Positions 26,644 through 36,232 of a stretch of 64,000 nucleotides of DNA are shown one piece after another (position 1 is the first letter of the stretch; each line of letters opens with the position of its first letter). The position numbers were made by a program, and so were the translations under genes. The notes beneath the pieces were generated by a model. The model ran no database searches, was not told where the DNA came from, and worked only from the letters and a program-made list of their open reading frames with translations. The DNA comes from UBA7662 sp943369355. GTDB taxonomy: Bacteria; Bacteroidota; Bacteroidia; UBA7662. The stretch spans positions 1-64,000 of the forward strand of contig CALRMX020000008.1 in NCBI GenBank assembly GCA_943369355.1. Reading direction: 5' to 3'.

Positions 26644-29600
26644 ATGCGTATACCAAGTTTACGATTCATGTTGCTGGCTGTTGCCCTCCTGTTGGTACAG
26701 CTCAGTAATGCCCAGCAGTTGGTGCATTATTGGAACTTCAACAACTCTAGCACGCTGAGTACGCTGCTAGCTCCCCAGCTAGGAAGTGGCACCATTACCC
26801 ACATCACGGGGGGTATCAGCGCCATTCAAATTACGAGCAATACTGCTCAGGGATTTGATGTCACCAACCCCAATGCAAGAAATGGAGATGTGGCTGGCAC
26901 GCACCTTCGTTTCAACGATCCGATAGGCGGTCAGTTGGAGTTTGCCATGTCTACCGCTGGTTTCAACAATGTGGTAGTTAAATACGCCACACGTCGTTCG
27001 GGCTCGGGTGCTGGTACGCAGTACATTCACTATAGCACCAACGGAACAAACTTCCAATTGTTGGATAGTGTGGCTCCAGTTGACGGTAACCCGACCTTAC
27101 AGACCCTCAATTTTAGCAGCATTACTGCGGTAAACAACAACGCCAACTTCAAAATCCGCATTTCTTTTGCGGCTGGTGGCGGAAGTACAGTTGGAAACAA
27201 CCGTTTCGACAACTTCACGCTCGAAGGCAGCCCGATTGGCGGCAACGATACTTTCCCGCCAACAGCGAGCTTTTCGCTCGCCAACAATAGCACTAATCAA
27301 TCGCTAAATCTTCGTCCCCGCATCATTTTCAGCGAAGCCATGAAGTTGGTGGGTGGAGCAAATCTTACCACGGCCATGGCTGATACGGTACTTCAGCTGG
27401 TACAACTACCGGCCAATACGCCAGTAGCTTTTAGCACACAGTTGAGTGGCGATACCTTAACGGTGGTACCTACTGCTTTGATGAACAACACCCAGTATCA
27501 GCTGCGTATACGCGCAGGTCTCCTCAGCGACTTGGCAGGCAACCTACTCGCCGCAGGCAATCAAATCAACTTTACGACCATTGCCTTGCAGACCGTATTT
27601 CAGGCAGGCGATTTAGTGCCGGTAGCCTACCGCATGAACGCCACTTCCACACCCGATGCCATTGCCTTACTTACCCGGGTGAACATACTTCCCGGCACAC
27701 TCATCCAACTTACCGATGCTAAGTTTACCGACAATACACCTGCCCAATGCCCTGGTGGAATTACTTGGACGGCTCCAGCAAGTGGTGTAGCTCGTGGTAC
27801 AGTGATCGTTATTGGTACCGACGACGGAACAGCCAATGTAGGCACTGTAACCGGTAGCACCTTCGGCTTGAGTTCAAGTGGTGACCAAGTGATTGTATAT
27901 GCCGGCACCCATACCAATCCTACCTTTATTACCGCTTTGAGCGCGAATTTATGGCTCACCAACAACACCAGCTGTAGCGGAAGCTCGAGCAAGCTGCCTA
28001 CAGGATTAACCGATGGCGTGAGTTCGATCAACTTGAGCACCGCTCCGGGCAATGTCAGCGGACTTTCGGTAAACGCGTTTTACAATGGACCACAAACAGG
28101 TGCCAATGTACGCGATAGCATACTCAATCCTGCCAAATGGGTAGTATCCGGTTCAGGAACAGCAGCACAAACATGGCCTAGTTGGGCATTTGCCGGTCCA
28201 CCTTCGGTAACTGCTGTACATGTGATGAACACTACGCAGATCCGAGTAATTTATAATCAGCCCATGCTACAGGCGTCGGCTACCACCTTGGCACGTTACA
28301 GCCAAATCAGCGGGTTGGTATCAGCTACCATGACTCAAAATGGAGCCTTGGCCGATACTGTTATCTTAACCTACAGTCCTGGTTTTGTGAATGGCCAGGC
28401 GTATACCTTACGCATCGATAGCGTGATGAATACCGATAGCATTGCCATGTTCTCGGCTTTCAACTTCAACTTTAGCTACAATACCACTTTGAGCTTCGAC
28501 GGTCGCTACCGTGTAGTTGACGAAAACGCCGGAAGTTTCAATTTGCCGTTGCAGCTTCAGTTCCCTGCACAGAGCAGCTTCTTCTTACGAATAAGCCCAC
28601 AAAGCACGGCATCGTCGGCCGATTACAGCTTCATGAGTCAGCGCATCAACATTGCCGCTGGCCAAACCAGCGTGCAGGTGAACATCCCGGTTGTTGACGA
28701 CCAGCAAGCTGAAGACGATGAGTTTATCCTCTTCCAAATCGATAGCCTCAACGGCATGCAGTTGCAAGGGCCAAATTATTTCACCGTTTACCTGCGCGAC
28801 AACGACCGCCGCATACCGGCACGCGACTCGGCGGTAAGCATGAGTTTGGTGACCAGTTTCGACCCGTCACCAACCGGTTCAACAACCGAAGTAGTGGTTT
28901 ACGACCCAATCAGTCGCCGTTTGTTTACGACCAGCGCTATCGAAAACCGCTTCGACATCATCAATTTCAGCAATCCAGCAGCGCCCGTGACCGTACGTTC
29001 GGTATCGATGGCGCCGTATGGTGGCATTACGAGCATCGCCGTGAAGCCAGGATTGGTGGCCGTAGGCAGTCCGAATGCCAACGAACAACTCCCAGGCCAG
29101 GTAATTTTCTTCGACACCTTGGGCAACTTCAAGGCTCAGGTTACGGTAGGTTCACTGCCCGACATGCTTACGTTCAGCCCCGACGGCAACCGTTTGTTGG
29201 TAGCCAACGAAGGTCAACCCAATACCACCTTCAGCGTAGATCCCGAAGGTTCGGTGAGCATCATCAATATGTCTGATACCAACATCACCCAGTCGGATGT
29301 GACTACGGTAGACTTCACTTCCTTCAATGCACAAGAAGCAGCCTTGGTTGCTGCCGGCGTGCGCAAGGGCTCCAATATTGGTACACTCTCGCAAAATCTC
29401 GAACCCGAGTACATCACGGTAGCATCGGATAACAGCAAAGCTTGGGTTACGCTTCAAGAAAACAACAGCATAGCCGAAATTAATTTATTGAACAACACCG
29501 TCACGGCAATTCGTCCGATGGGCTTGAAAGACAACAGCCAGCCCGGTAATGGCTTCGACGCTTCCGACAATATTCCGGAAGTATTGCTGGTGAATTGGCC

Positions 29601-32600
29601 CACCAAGATGTTTTTCATGCCCGATGCCATTGGTCAGTATACGGTGAATGGCACCACGTATCTGGTTACCGCCAACGAAGGCGATGAGCGCGAATACCAA
29701 GCCTTGAACGAGCGCACCACGGTTGGCGCCGTAGCTATGGATTCTGCACGCTTCCCACATGCCGCCATGCTCAAAGAAAACCACGCCATTGGTCGTTTGC
29801 GCATCACCAACCAAAATGGCGATAGCAATGGCGATGGCGACTTCGACGATGTTATCAGCGTAGGTTCACGATCGTTTAGCATCTGGAATGCCCAAACCGG
29901 TGCTTTGGTATGGGATAGCAAGAACCAAATAGAAGTCATCACCCAGCTCGACCCAACTTTCGGCGCGCTCTTCAATGCCGACCACGAAAGCAATACCCGT
30001 AAAAACCGTAGCCGCTCGAAAGGTCCTGAACCCGAAGGTCTTACCTTGGCCAAAATGGGCGATCGCACTTTTGCCTTTATCGGCTTGGAGCGCATCGGTG
30101 GGGTAATGGCATACGACATTACCAACCCCAACAACCCGATCTTTAACGGTTATTTGAACCCACGATCGGCGACCAGCGTAAGTGGCGACCGTGGCCCGGA
30201 GACCATGATTTACATTGCTCCGCAGCAAAGTCCGAACGGCACACCTTACCTGGTGGTAGCCAACGAAATCAGTGGAACGTTGAGCATCATTCAGTTGCAG
30301 TTCAACCGCGAGTTGGTGAACAACAATTACAAACTACAAATCCTCCATGCTTCGGATATGGAAGGTGGTTTAGATGCGCCAAAAGACGCGCCGAACTTTG
30401 CCGCGGTGATTGATACTTTGGAAGGCACCTATCCGAATACCTTGGTATTATCGAGTGGCGACAACTTCATTCCAAGTCCGTTTTTGAGTGCTGGTGAAGA
30501 TCCATCATTACAAACGCCATTGCGCACAGCGGTGAGCAGCTTCTACCCAGGCACCCATGCGGTACGAGCAGCGATTGGTCGCCCCGACATCACCATCCTG
30601 AACTTGATAGGCTTTAATGCCTCGGTATTTGGTAACCACGAGTTCGACTTGGGTACCGGCGAGCTCAACAGCATGATAGGTGTAGACATCCGCAGCAGCG
30701 GAGCCGACAAACGTTGGATTGGCGCCCAGTTCCCTTACCTGAGTGCGAACCTGAACTTCAACAACGACGCGAACCTGGCCTACTTGGTTACTGCCGACGG
30801 ACAGCGCGACACGGCCTTCCGTACCCCGGCGAACATCACAGCGAACAACCAGAAGAAAGGCATTGCACGCTCGGCAGTGATTGAGCGTGGCGGCCAGCGC
30901 ATCGGTATCGTAGGTGCCACCACCCAGGTGTTGGCCTCGATCAGCTCACCAGGAGCTACCACGGTGGTAGGGCCTACGGTGAACGACATGCCCGCCTTGG
31001 CAGCCATCCTTCAGCCGGTGATCGACAGCTTACGCATCGGTCAGGGCATCAACAAAATCATCGTACTGTCGCACTTGCAGCAGTTGAGTTTAGAGCAAGC
31101 CTTGGCGCCATTGCTCACAGGTGTTGACGTAATCATTGCAGGTGGCTCGCACACGCTGCTTGCCGACGGCAACGACGTACTGCGTGCAGGCGATCAGGCA
31201 GCAGGCACGTATCCAATACGCACAGTAAGTGCCGACAGCAAGCCGCTATTGATTGTGAACACATCCAGTGAATACCGTTATGTAGGCCGTTTGGTACTGC
31301 AGTTCGACAGCCTTGGCGTGATTGACACCACCTTGTTGAACCCCGCCATCAACGGTGCCTATGCCACCGACTCGGCAGGCGTAGCGCGTGTATGGGGCAA
31401 CTATGCAGCAGCCTTTGCGCCGGGCACCAAGGGTACCCGCGTGAAAGCCCTCACCGATGCCGTTCAGGCGGTGATTGTAGCCAAAGACGGCAATGTGTTT
31501 GGTAAAGCGAGTGTGTTCTTGGAAGGTCGCAGAGAGTTTACACGTACCGAAGAAACCAATTTAGGCAACCTCACTGCCGATGCCAACTTATGGATGGCTC
31601 GGCGGGTAGATCCAACGGTGACCATCTCGTTGAAAAACGGAGGCGGCATACGTCAGGCGATGGGTACGGTGAATGCCGTAGGCAGTAACGTAACGCTTGG
31701 TCCTACAGCAGCCAACCCAGCAGCGAACAAGCAGGCCGGCGACATCAGCCAGCTCGACATTGAGAACTCGTTGCGCTTCAACAACCGTTTGAGCTTATTG
31801 ACCATACCGGTTACGGGTATCAAAGCCCTGTTGGAGCATGGTGTAGCCGAATCGGTACCGGGAGCAACGCCGGGTCGCTTCCCGCAGGTGGGTGGCTTGG
31901 CCTTCAGCTTTGACCCTACGCAGCCAGTAGGCAGCCGGATACGTTCGGTAGTGTTGATCGACTCGGTGAACAACCGCCTCGACACCTTAGTTCGTCAGGG
32001 CCGCTACCAAGGCGATAGCACACGCACCTACAAGCTGGTGACTTTGAACTTCTTGGCCGGAGGTGGTGACGGTTATCCGTTTGCACCATACGCCAGCACA
32101 CGCAGAGACCTCGACACGATGATTACCACCCCGGGCACGGCAACCTTTACAGTACCGGGTTCGGAGCAGGATGCCTTTGCCGAATATATGTTGGCCAGAT
32201 ACCCTGCCGCTAGTCCGTACGGCATCGCCGAAACGGCAGCAGCCAACGACTTCCGCATCCAAAACCTGAGCCGTCGTAACGAAGGATTGGTGCCATTCGA
32301 CTTTGCAACCTTACTTGCACCAGCCAACAACAGCCGTTTGGTGACTTCTCCAACCAATGTTGCCCCGGTGAACATTACATGGAGGCCGGCAATAAATGCA
32401 CAGAGTTATAAGTGGTCGCTCGACCTACCAACAGGTACATTTGCCCCAGGTTTAGTGAATTTGCTTTCGAACAACAACGGTACCGACACTGTACTTACCC
32501 TCGCAAACAACCGCATCGATACCCTCTTAGCATCGTTGGGTGTACAGCGCGGTGATAGTATCCAAACCAAGTGGACGGTGAAAGCTTTCTACAACAATGG

Positions 32601-33642
32601 CGCTGATAGCACTTTAGCAGCTTCGTTCAACCTTAAATTGGTACGCCAACAAATTCAATTGGGCAGCTTCAGCTTAATCGCTCCAGCCACCAATACACGT
32701 TTGGTTACTGAACCAGGAAACAACACTGCGATTAATGTAAGCTGGAGAAGTTCTTCGAATGCTGCAACTTACGAATGGGTAGTCGACCAGCCCGGAGGTA
32801 ACTTCAGTAATCCGATGCTCACTTTGCCCTCGCGTAATAACGGCACCGATACCGTTTTGGTACTGTTGAATCGTTCGGTTGACTCCTTGCTGAACCTCTT
32901 AGCAGTAGCACCTGGCGACTCGGCACAACTCATCTGGAGCGTTCGCGCCATCAATGGCAGTGTAAACCGTCTAGCAGATGCGCCTTTCAACATCAAATTG
33001 GTACGAAGTGCTCAATTGTCGGCATTCAACCTCCTTACCCCAGCCAACAACACACGTCTCGAAGTGCGTGGACCTGCATCTACTCCGGTTACCATTAGCT
33101 GGGAGAGCAGCAGTAGCCCTGCAGCTGCACCAATACGTTACCGTTGGTTGGCCGATCCAGCAGGAAACTTTACGAATCCGGCATTACAACTTATTGCCGA
33201 CAATGCAGGAGCAAATGCTCGTTTGAGCCTCACAGCAGGCGCACTCGACACCGTACTTGCTGGCGTGGGTGTAGCCATTGGCGATAGCCTTACCTTGCAA
33301 TGGACGGTAACAGCAACGAGTGGTGTAAGCAGTCGCAATGCAGTAAGTGCATTCACCTTGAAGCTTATCCGCATAGGCCTTACCACTTCGGTGGAGCAAC
33401 TCAGCGCAAATGCTATCCTCATGTATCCAAACCCGGCTAGCGACCAGCTCACCTTGCGAAGCGATGCTGGCGAACTTGAATCGATAGCCGTTTACGATTT
33501 ACTTGGAGCTGAAAAACTGCGATTGTCGGTTGCAGCTACCGAAGTTGTACTCGACCTGAACCAACTGAACGCTGGCAGCTACATAGTACGTGGCAGCACA
33601 CGCAACGGACAGTTTGCAAAACGCTTATTGGTGGTACGCTAA
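26644..33642 (+). CDS. Giant secreted choice-of-anchor I / 5'-nucleotidase-like metallophosphatase with T9SS domain
   Basis: 2,332 residues from the ATG at 26644 (signal peptide MRIPSLRFMLLAVALLLVQLSNAQQ); the TTG at 26623 is not needed. Order: an Ig-like Big_5 domain (~203-320), a second Big_5-like domain (~520-610), a Calx-beta-like domain (~615-715), a choice-of-anchor I propeller-like domain (~732-1220), a metallophosphatase domain (~1227-1530), 5'-nucleotidase C-terminal domain (~1590-1870, ETNLGNLTADA and LNFLAGGGDGYPF), three SusE-like repeats (~1886-2243) and a T9SS type A domain. GNHE is intact (His1332), as is His1477, but the usual DxH is Asp1238-Met-Glu1240 and the GHxH motif reads GGSH (1500-1503). 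It probably scavenges phosphate from nucleotides or esters outside the cell. Terminator follows. Confidence 0.88.
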   Translation: MRIPSLRFMLLAVALLLVQLSNAQQLVHYWNFNNSSTLSTLLAPQLGSGTITHITGGISAIQITSNTAQGFDVTNPNARNGDVAGTHLRFNDPIGGQLEFAMSTAGFNNVVVKYATRRSGSGAGTQYIHYSTNGTNFQLLDSVAPVDGNPTLQTLNFSSITAVNNNANFKIRISFAAGGGSTVGNNRFDNFTLEGSPIGGNDTFPPTASFSLANNSTNQSLNLRPRIIFSEAMKLVGGANLTTAMADTVLQLVQLPANTPVAFSTQLSGDTLTVVPTALMNNTQYQLRIRAGLLSDLAGNLLAAGNQINFTTIALQTVFQAGDLVPVAYRMNATSTPDAIALLTRVNILPGTLIQLTDAKFTDNTPAQCPGGITWTAPASGVARGTVIVIGTDDGTANVGTVTGSTFGLSSSGDQVIVYAGTHTNPTFITALSANLWLTNNTSCSGSSSKLPTGLTDGVSSINLSTAPGNVSGLSVNAFYNGPQTGANVRDSILNPAKWVVSGSGTAAQTWPSWAFAGPPSVTAVHVMNTTQIRVIYNQPMLQASATTLARYSQISGLVSATMTQNGALADTVILTYSPGFVNGQAYTLRIDSVMNTDSIAMFSAFNFNFSYNTTLSFDGRYRVVDENAGSFNLPLQLQFPAQSSFFLRISPQSTASSADYSFMSQRINIAAGQTSVQVNIPVVDDQQAEDDEFILFQIDSLNGMQLQGPNYFTVYLRDNDRRIPARDSAVSMSLVTSFDPSPTGSTTEVVVYDPISRRLFTTSAIENRFDIINFSNPAAPVTVRSVSMAPYGGITSIAVKPGLVAVGSPNANEQLPGQVIFFDTLGNFKAQVTVGSLPDMLTFSPDGNRLLVANEGQPNTTFSVDPEGSVSIINMSDTNITQSDVTTVDFTSFNAQEAALVAAGVRKGSNIGTLSQNLEPEYITVASDNSKAWVTLQENNSIAEINLLNNTVTAIRPMGLKDNSQPGNGFDASDNIPEVLLVNWPTKMFFMPDAIGQYTVNGTTYLVTANEGDEREYQALNERTTVGAVAMDSARFPHAAMLKENHAIGRLRITNQNGDSNGDGDFDDVISVGSRSFSIWNAQTGALVWDSKNQIEVITQLDPTFGALFNADHESNTRKNRSRSKGPEPEGLTLAKMGDRTFAFIGLERIGGVMAYDITNPNNPIFNGYLNPRSATSVSGDRGPETMIYIAPQQSPNGTPYLVVANEISGTLSIIQLQFNRELVNNNYKLQILHASDMEGGLDAPKDAPNFAAVIDTLEGTYPNTLVLSSGDNFIPSPFLSAGEDPSLQTPLRTAVSSFYPGTHAVRAAIGRPDITILNLIGFNASVFGNHEFDLGTGELNSMIGVDIRSSGADKRWIGAQFPYLSANLNFNNDANLAYLVTADGQRDTAFRTPANITANNQKKGIARSAVIERGGQRIGIVGATTQVLASISSPGATTVVGPTVNDMPALAAILQPVIDSLRIGQGINKIIVLSHLQQLSLEQALAPLLTGVDVIIAGGSHTLLADGNDVLRAGDQAAGTYPIRTVSADSKPLLIVNTSSEYRYVGRLVLQFDSLGVIDTTLLNPAINGAYATDSAGVARVWGNYAAAFAPGTKGTRVKALTDAVQAVIVAKDGNVFGKASVFLEGRREFTRTEETNLGNLTADANLWMARRVDPTVTISLKNGGGIRQAMGTVNAVGSNVTLGPTAANPAANKQAGDISQLDIENSLRFNNRLSLLTIPVTGIKALLEHGVAESVPGATPGRFPQVGGLAFSFDPTQPVGSRIRSVVLIDSVNNRLDTLVRQGRYQGDSTRTYKLVTLNFLAGGGDGYPFAPYASTRRDLDTMITTPGTATFTVPGSEQDAFAEYMLARYPAASPYGIAETAAANDFRIQNLSRRNEGLVPFDFATLLAPANNSRLVTSPTNVAPVNITWRPAINAQSYKWSLDLPTGTFAPGLVNLLSNNNGTDTVLTLANNRIDTLLASLGVQRGDSIQTKWTVKAFYNNGADSTLAASFNLKLVRQQIQLGSFSLIAPATNTRLVTEPGNNTAINVSWRSSSNAATYEWVVDQPGGNFSNPMLTLPSRNNGTDTVLVLLNRSVDSLLNLLAVAPGDSAQLIWSVRAINGSVNRLADAPFNIKLVRSAQLSAFNLLTPANNTRLEVRGPASTPVTISWESSSSPAAAPIRYRWLADPAGNFTNPALQLIADNAGANARLSLTAGALDTVLAGVGVAIGDSLTLQWTVTATSGVSSRNAVSAFTLKLIRIGLTTSVEQLSANAILMYPNPASDQLTLRSDAGELESIAVYDLLGAEKLRLSVAATEVVLDLNQLNAGSYIVRGSTRNGQFAKRLLVVR
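32302..33372 (+). repeat. Three tandem ~115-residue SusE-like modules
   Basis: Each unit starts F-x-L-L-A/T-P-A-N-N-T/S-R-L, has a V-x-I-x-W strand about 20 residues on, and ends FN(L/I)KLVR. Starts are near 32302, 32664 and 33021. Two more copies of the same module make up the next gene (33808-34878), so five copies lie within 2.6 kb. They are probably surface binding or spacer domains. Confidence 0.75.
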
Positions 33643-33661
33643 TCGCATACTGCTTCAATGG

Positions 33662-33694
33662 AAAGACCCCCGGCCATAGGTCGGGGGTCTTTTT
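33662..33694 (+). terminator. Rho-independent terminator after the giant nucleotidase gene
   Basis: Perfect 11-bp stem AAAGACCCCCG (33662-33672) with CGGGGGTCTTT (33682-33692) and a T run, 20 bases after the stop codon. It separates the giant gene from the related module protein that follows. Confidence 0.9.
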
Positions 33695-33807
33695 AGTATG
33701 TGTTAATTGCATTTTTTGGATGTTCAATGCAATTAGGTTTTGAACGATACGTATTTGTTGGAATGGTATTTACTCGTTACATTGCATGTGAAAACAATAC
33801 CTACAAG

Positions 33808-34878
33808 ATGAATAAATCGAAAGTAGTTGCAGTATTGGCAGCGCTAATCTTTTCCTGTAATATACTTTACGCCCAACTGAATACATTAGGCCCATTTCGG
33901 TTGCTTGCGCCCATTAACGACACTTTATTTTATACAGCACCCGGTAGTTTGAGTTCGGTACGTTTTGTATGGACAACTTCCGAAAATGCGATTTACTACA
34001 CTTGGTTATACCTGAGTTTGAGTATTCCTGGGAACCCAATTGTAGAGGCTCCGGTACTTCGGGTTCAGGCTCCCGATACTACATTGACCCTTACCATGGG
34101 TTATTTTGACCATATTTTAGATTCATTAGGTGCTGTATTGCCCGGAGATAGTGTTCAAGTTGCATGGGGCACTATTGCTAAAACTTCCATCGATTCGGTG
34201 GGTAGATGGTGTGATAGTGGAAGGACCTTCTGGCTCGTACGTAGTGCCCAAATACAGGCTTTTGATTTACTAAGCCCTATAAACCAAACGCGAATTTTAT
34301 TGGGTGGTAACCCTTCCAATCCGATGCAATTTAGTTGGCAAAGGGCGGTGAGTCCAGCCCCTTCTAACGTACAATATGTTATTGAGCTAGCTACTTCGCC
34401 CAATTTTACAAATTCGCTGTATGTGGGGGCTTCCGATAGTCTTGGCTTATCACCTCAAGTAAGCTTCTCGGTCGTGCAATTCGATTCGCTTTTAGCCGCG
34501 GCTGGGGTTAATTTAGGTGATAGCATACAGTTGTATTGGAAAGTTGTAGCGCAAGTGAGCAGGACCAGCGTTAGCTCCACCTCAACATACAGCGCATGGT
34601 TTGTTCGTACGGGTCTGACAAGCAGCATCATCCGCGTACCTGAAAATCAATTTAGCCTATATCCCAATCCGGCAAAAGAGCTTGTACGAATAAACGGTCA
34701 TGGGGCCGTGATGGAGGATGTTAGGGTCTTCTACATGAACGGTGCCGAAGTAATGCAGTTACAGCCGCAAACCGATGTAGCAGAATTGCAAGTGCATGCT
34801 TTACCTGCGGGTATTTATGTGGTTCGTGTACAATCCAAATTGGGAGTCTTCAATAGCCGCTTGGTCATATCCCGATAG
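33808..34878 (+). CDS. Secreted protein made of two SusE-like modules and a T9SS domain
   Basis: 356 residues from the ATG at 33808 (signal peptide MNKSKVVAVLAALIFSCNILYAQ). It consists of two modules (FRLLAPINDTLFYT and FDLLSPINQTRILL starts, W-strands FVWTTSENA and FSWQRAVSP) and a type A sorting domain (FSLYPNPAKEL to NSRLVISR). The modules match the three at the end of the preceding giant protein, so this looks like a duplicated tail that became an independent gene. No catalytic domain. It may bind the same surface ligand or partner. Confidence 0.8.
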   Translation: MNKSKVVAVLAALIFSCNILYAQLNTLGPFRLLAPINDTLFYTAPGSLSSVRFVWTTSENAIYYTWLYLSLSIPGNPIVEAPVLRVQAPDTTLTLTMGYFDHILDSLGAVLPGDSVQVAWGTIAKTSIDSVGRWCDSGRTFWLVRSAQIQAFDLLSPINQTRILLGGNPSNPMQFSWQRAVSPAPSNVQYVIELATSPNFTNSLYVGASDSLGLSPQVSFSVVQFDSLLAAAGVNLGDSIQLYWKVVAQVSRTSVSSTSTYSAWFVRTGLTSSIIRVPENQFSLYPNPAKELVRINGHGAVMEDVRVFYMNGAEVMQLQPQTDVAELQVHALPAGIYVVRVQSKLGVFNSRLVISR

Positions 34879-34928
34879 ACCACCAACCTTTAACAGCCTT
34901 CGCTTCGGAGTGGGTTCTATTTGGTACT

Positions 34929-35366
34929 TTATAGCGCGATTATGAAGGCCTGCAGCTGCTGCCGGGCCGTAGCCGAGAAAGGCAAACCCTTGCCCGTGGC
35001 GGCACTTACTTGTACAATTACCGTTTCGGCTTTGGCCACCAGTTTACCAGCTTGAAAAAGCTGCTGATACAGTTTGAGGGAGCTGTTGCCAATGCTACGA
35101 ATGCCTGTGCCAATTTCTACCGTGCCCGGCCAGTGCAACTCAGCCACTAGCTGTAGCTGGAGCGAGGCAATCACGAAACTCGATGCGGGTTCAAGCAGTT
35201 CGTTTTTGGGGTCGTACAAAAACTCCACGCGACCCGTTTCGAGATAGGTGGCGAAGCAGGCGTTGTTTACATGACCCTGCCTATCGGTATCGGCATAGCG
35301 TATTTTATCGAAGGTGCGCTGCGGAAACTGTTCCCAGGCAAGCACGTACTCGGCGCTGTTTTCCAT
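34929..35366 (-). CDS. Hotdog-fold acyl-CoA thioesterase (4HBT type)
   Basis: 145 residues. The 4HBT signature is clear: KIRYADTDRQGHVNNACFATYLETGRVEFL, with the catalytic Asp in YADTDRQGHVNN. It should hydrolyse acyl-CoA or acyl-ACP thioesters. It is a single-gene unit, 27 bases downstream of the XRE regulator gene's stop on the same strand... in reading order it lies after its own start at 35366, so it could be read through from the regulator operon. Substrate not determinable. Confidence 0.87.
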   Translation of the reverse strand: MENSAEYVLAWEQFPQRTFDKIRYADTDRQGHVNNACFATYLETGRVEFLYDPKNELLEPASSFVIASLQLQLVAELHWPGTVEIGTGIRSIGNSSLKLYQQLFQAGKLVAKAETVIVQVSAATGKGLPFSATARQQLQAFIIAL

Positions 35367-35393
35367 GCTGCAATTTACAGCGCTTAAGTCAAA

Positions 35394-35630
35394 CTAACCC
35401 TCAACTTGTAGTGCATCTTGGGACGCATCTGCTGAATATTCGAGCAGGTCGGCTGGCTGGCAATCGAGGGCAGCGCATAACGCTTCGAGCGTGCTGAAAC
35501 GTATGGCCTTGGCTTTCCCGGTTTTGAGTATCGAAAGATTGGAGAGGGTGATATCTACCTTGCTCGATAGTTCGTTCAACGACATCTTTCGTTTAGCCAT
35601 CATCACGTCGAGGTTCACAATTATGGCCAT
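35394..35630 (-). CDS. Small XRE-type HTH regulator (YozG-like)
   Basis: 78 residues from the ATG at 35630. The HTH covers most of the protein: MSLNELSSKVDITLSNLSILKTGKAKAIRFSTLEALCAALDCQPADLLEY. This short XRE form is regularly found after a DUF2975 membrane gene, and here it starts 2 bases after the stop of that gene. It probably represses its own operon through the repeats at 36182-36222. Confidence 0.88.
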   Translation of the reverse strand: MAIIVNLDVMMAKRKMSLNELSSKVDITLSNLSILKTGKAKAIRFSTLEALCAALDCQPADLLEYSADASQDALQVEG

Positions 35631-35632
35631 GA

Positions 35633-36160
35633 TTAAACAGTTAGCTCGTTTTCTTCCTGCAACAACACCCCTCTGCGAAATACTTCGGCAATAAAATACA
35701 CCACCCCACCGAAGAACAAAATTTCGGCATAGGCCCATTCAACAGGTGTAGTGATGTTTTGTTGTAATAGCCATTGGCTGATACCGTGACCGAAGATGGC
35801 GGTGATTCCTGCAATAAGACTGGTTTGACTAATTTTTTCGATGGTCAGCGCAATGTCGTTGCTGAAAGGCCGATCGGATCGAAGCTTCAAGGTGATGCTC
35901 ACGATGAGGTAGCCGATGTAAGCTTGAAGTGCATGGAGCAAAATATAGGTACTCGAATACAAGATGAAAACTTGTTGGGAGCGTTCCCAAACGGCCGAAA
36001 GGTCGAGCCCCATGTATAAATCGGCAGTGGCCGCGGGATTTACGAACAAACTCACGCCAGTGCTCACCATTAGGGCACCGGTTTTAATGCACAGGCCAAT
36101 AAAAATGATCCAAAAGAACAGCTTAACCAGCCAAAGGATGAAAGTAGAATAGGTACGCAT
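35633..36160 (-). CDS. DUF2975 membrane protein
   Basis: 175 residues with four hydrophobic segments (about 8-32, 63-88, 108-128, 143-162). ITLKLRSDRPFSNDIALTIEKIS carries the DUF2975 'rPF......i' signature between helices 2 and 3. Function unknown; the family is usually coupled, as here, to a YozG-like XRE regulator, which suggests a membrane sensor/regulator pair. AT-rich leader with inverted repeats upstream. Confidence 0.82.
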   Translation of the reverse strand: MRTYSTFILWLVKLFFWIIFIGLCIKTGALMVSTGVSLFVNPAATADLYMGLDLSAVWERSQQVFILYSSTYILLHALQAYIGYLIVSITLKLRSDRPFSNDIALTIEKISQTSLIAGITAIFGHGISQWLLQQNITTPVEWAYAEILFFGGVVYFIAEVFRRGVLLQEENELTV

Positions 36161-36181
36161 AGAGAAATACTTTATGCAAAC

Positions 36182-36222
36182 ATCAATAAAAAATTATTGA
36201 TAAACAATAAAAAAGTATTGAT
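36182..36222. promoter_or_regulatory. Inverted repeat and third half-site upstream of DUF2975-XRE operon
   Basis: A perfect 8-4-8 inverted repeat ATCAATAA-AAAA-TTATTGAT (36182-36201) begins 22 bases upstream of the DUF2975 ATG, and a further TATTGAT half occurs at 36216-36222, about 20 bases (two helical turns) away from the previous half. Spacing and position fit an operator for the XRE protein of the operon. Confidence 0.5.
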
Positions 36223-36232
36223 AAAAATTAAA

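Noticed and set aside
33700..33807. N-terminal extension of the two-module T9SS protein
   Set aside because: The upstream 36 residues precede an internal canonical signal peptide at 33808 and begin within the terminator spacer.
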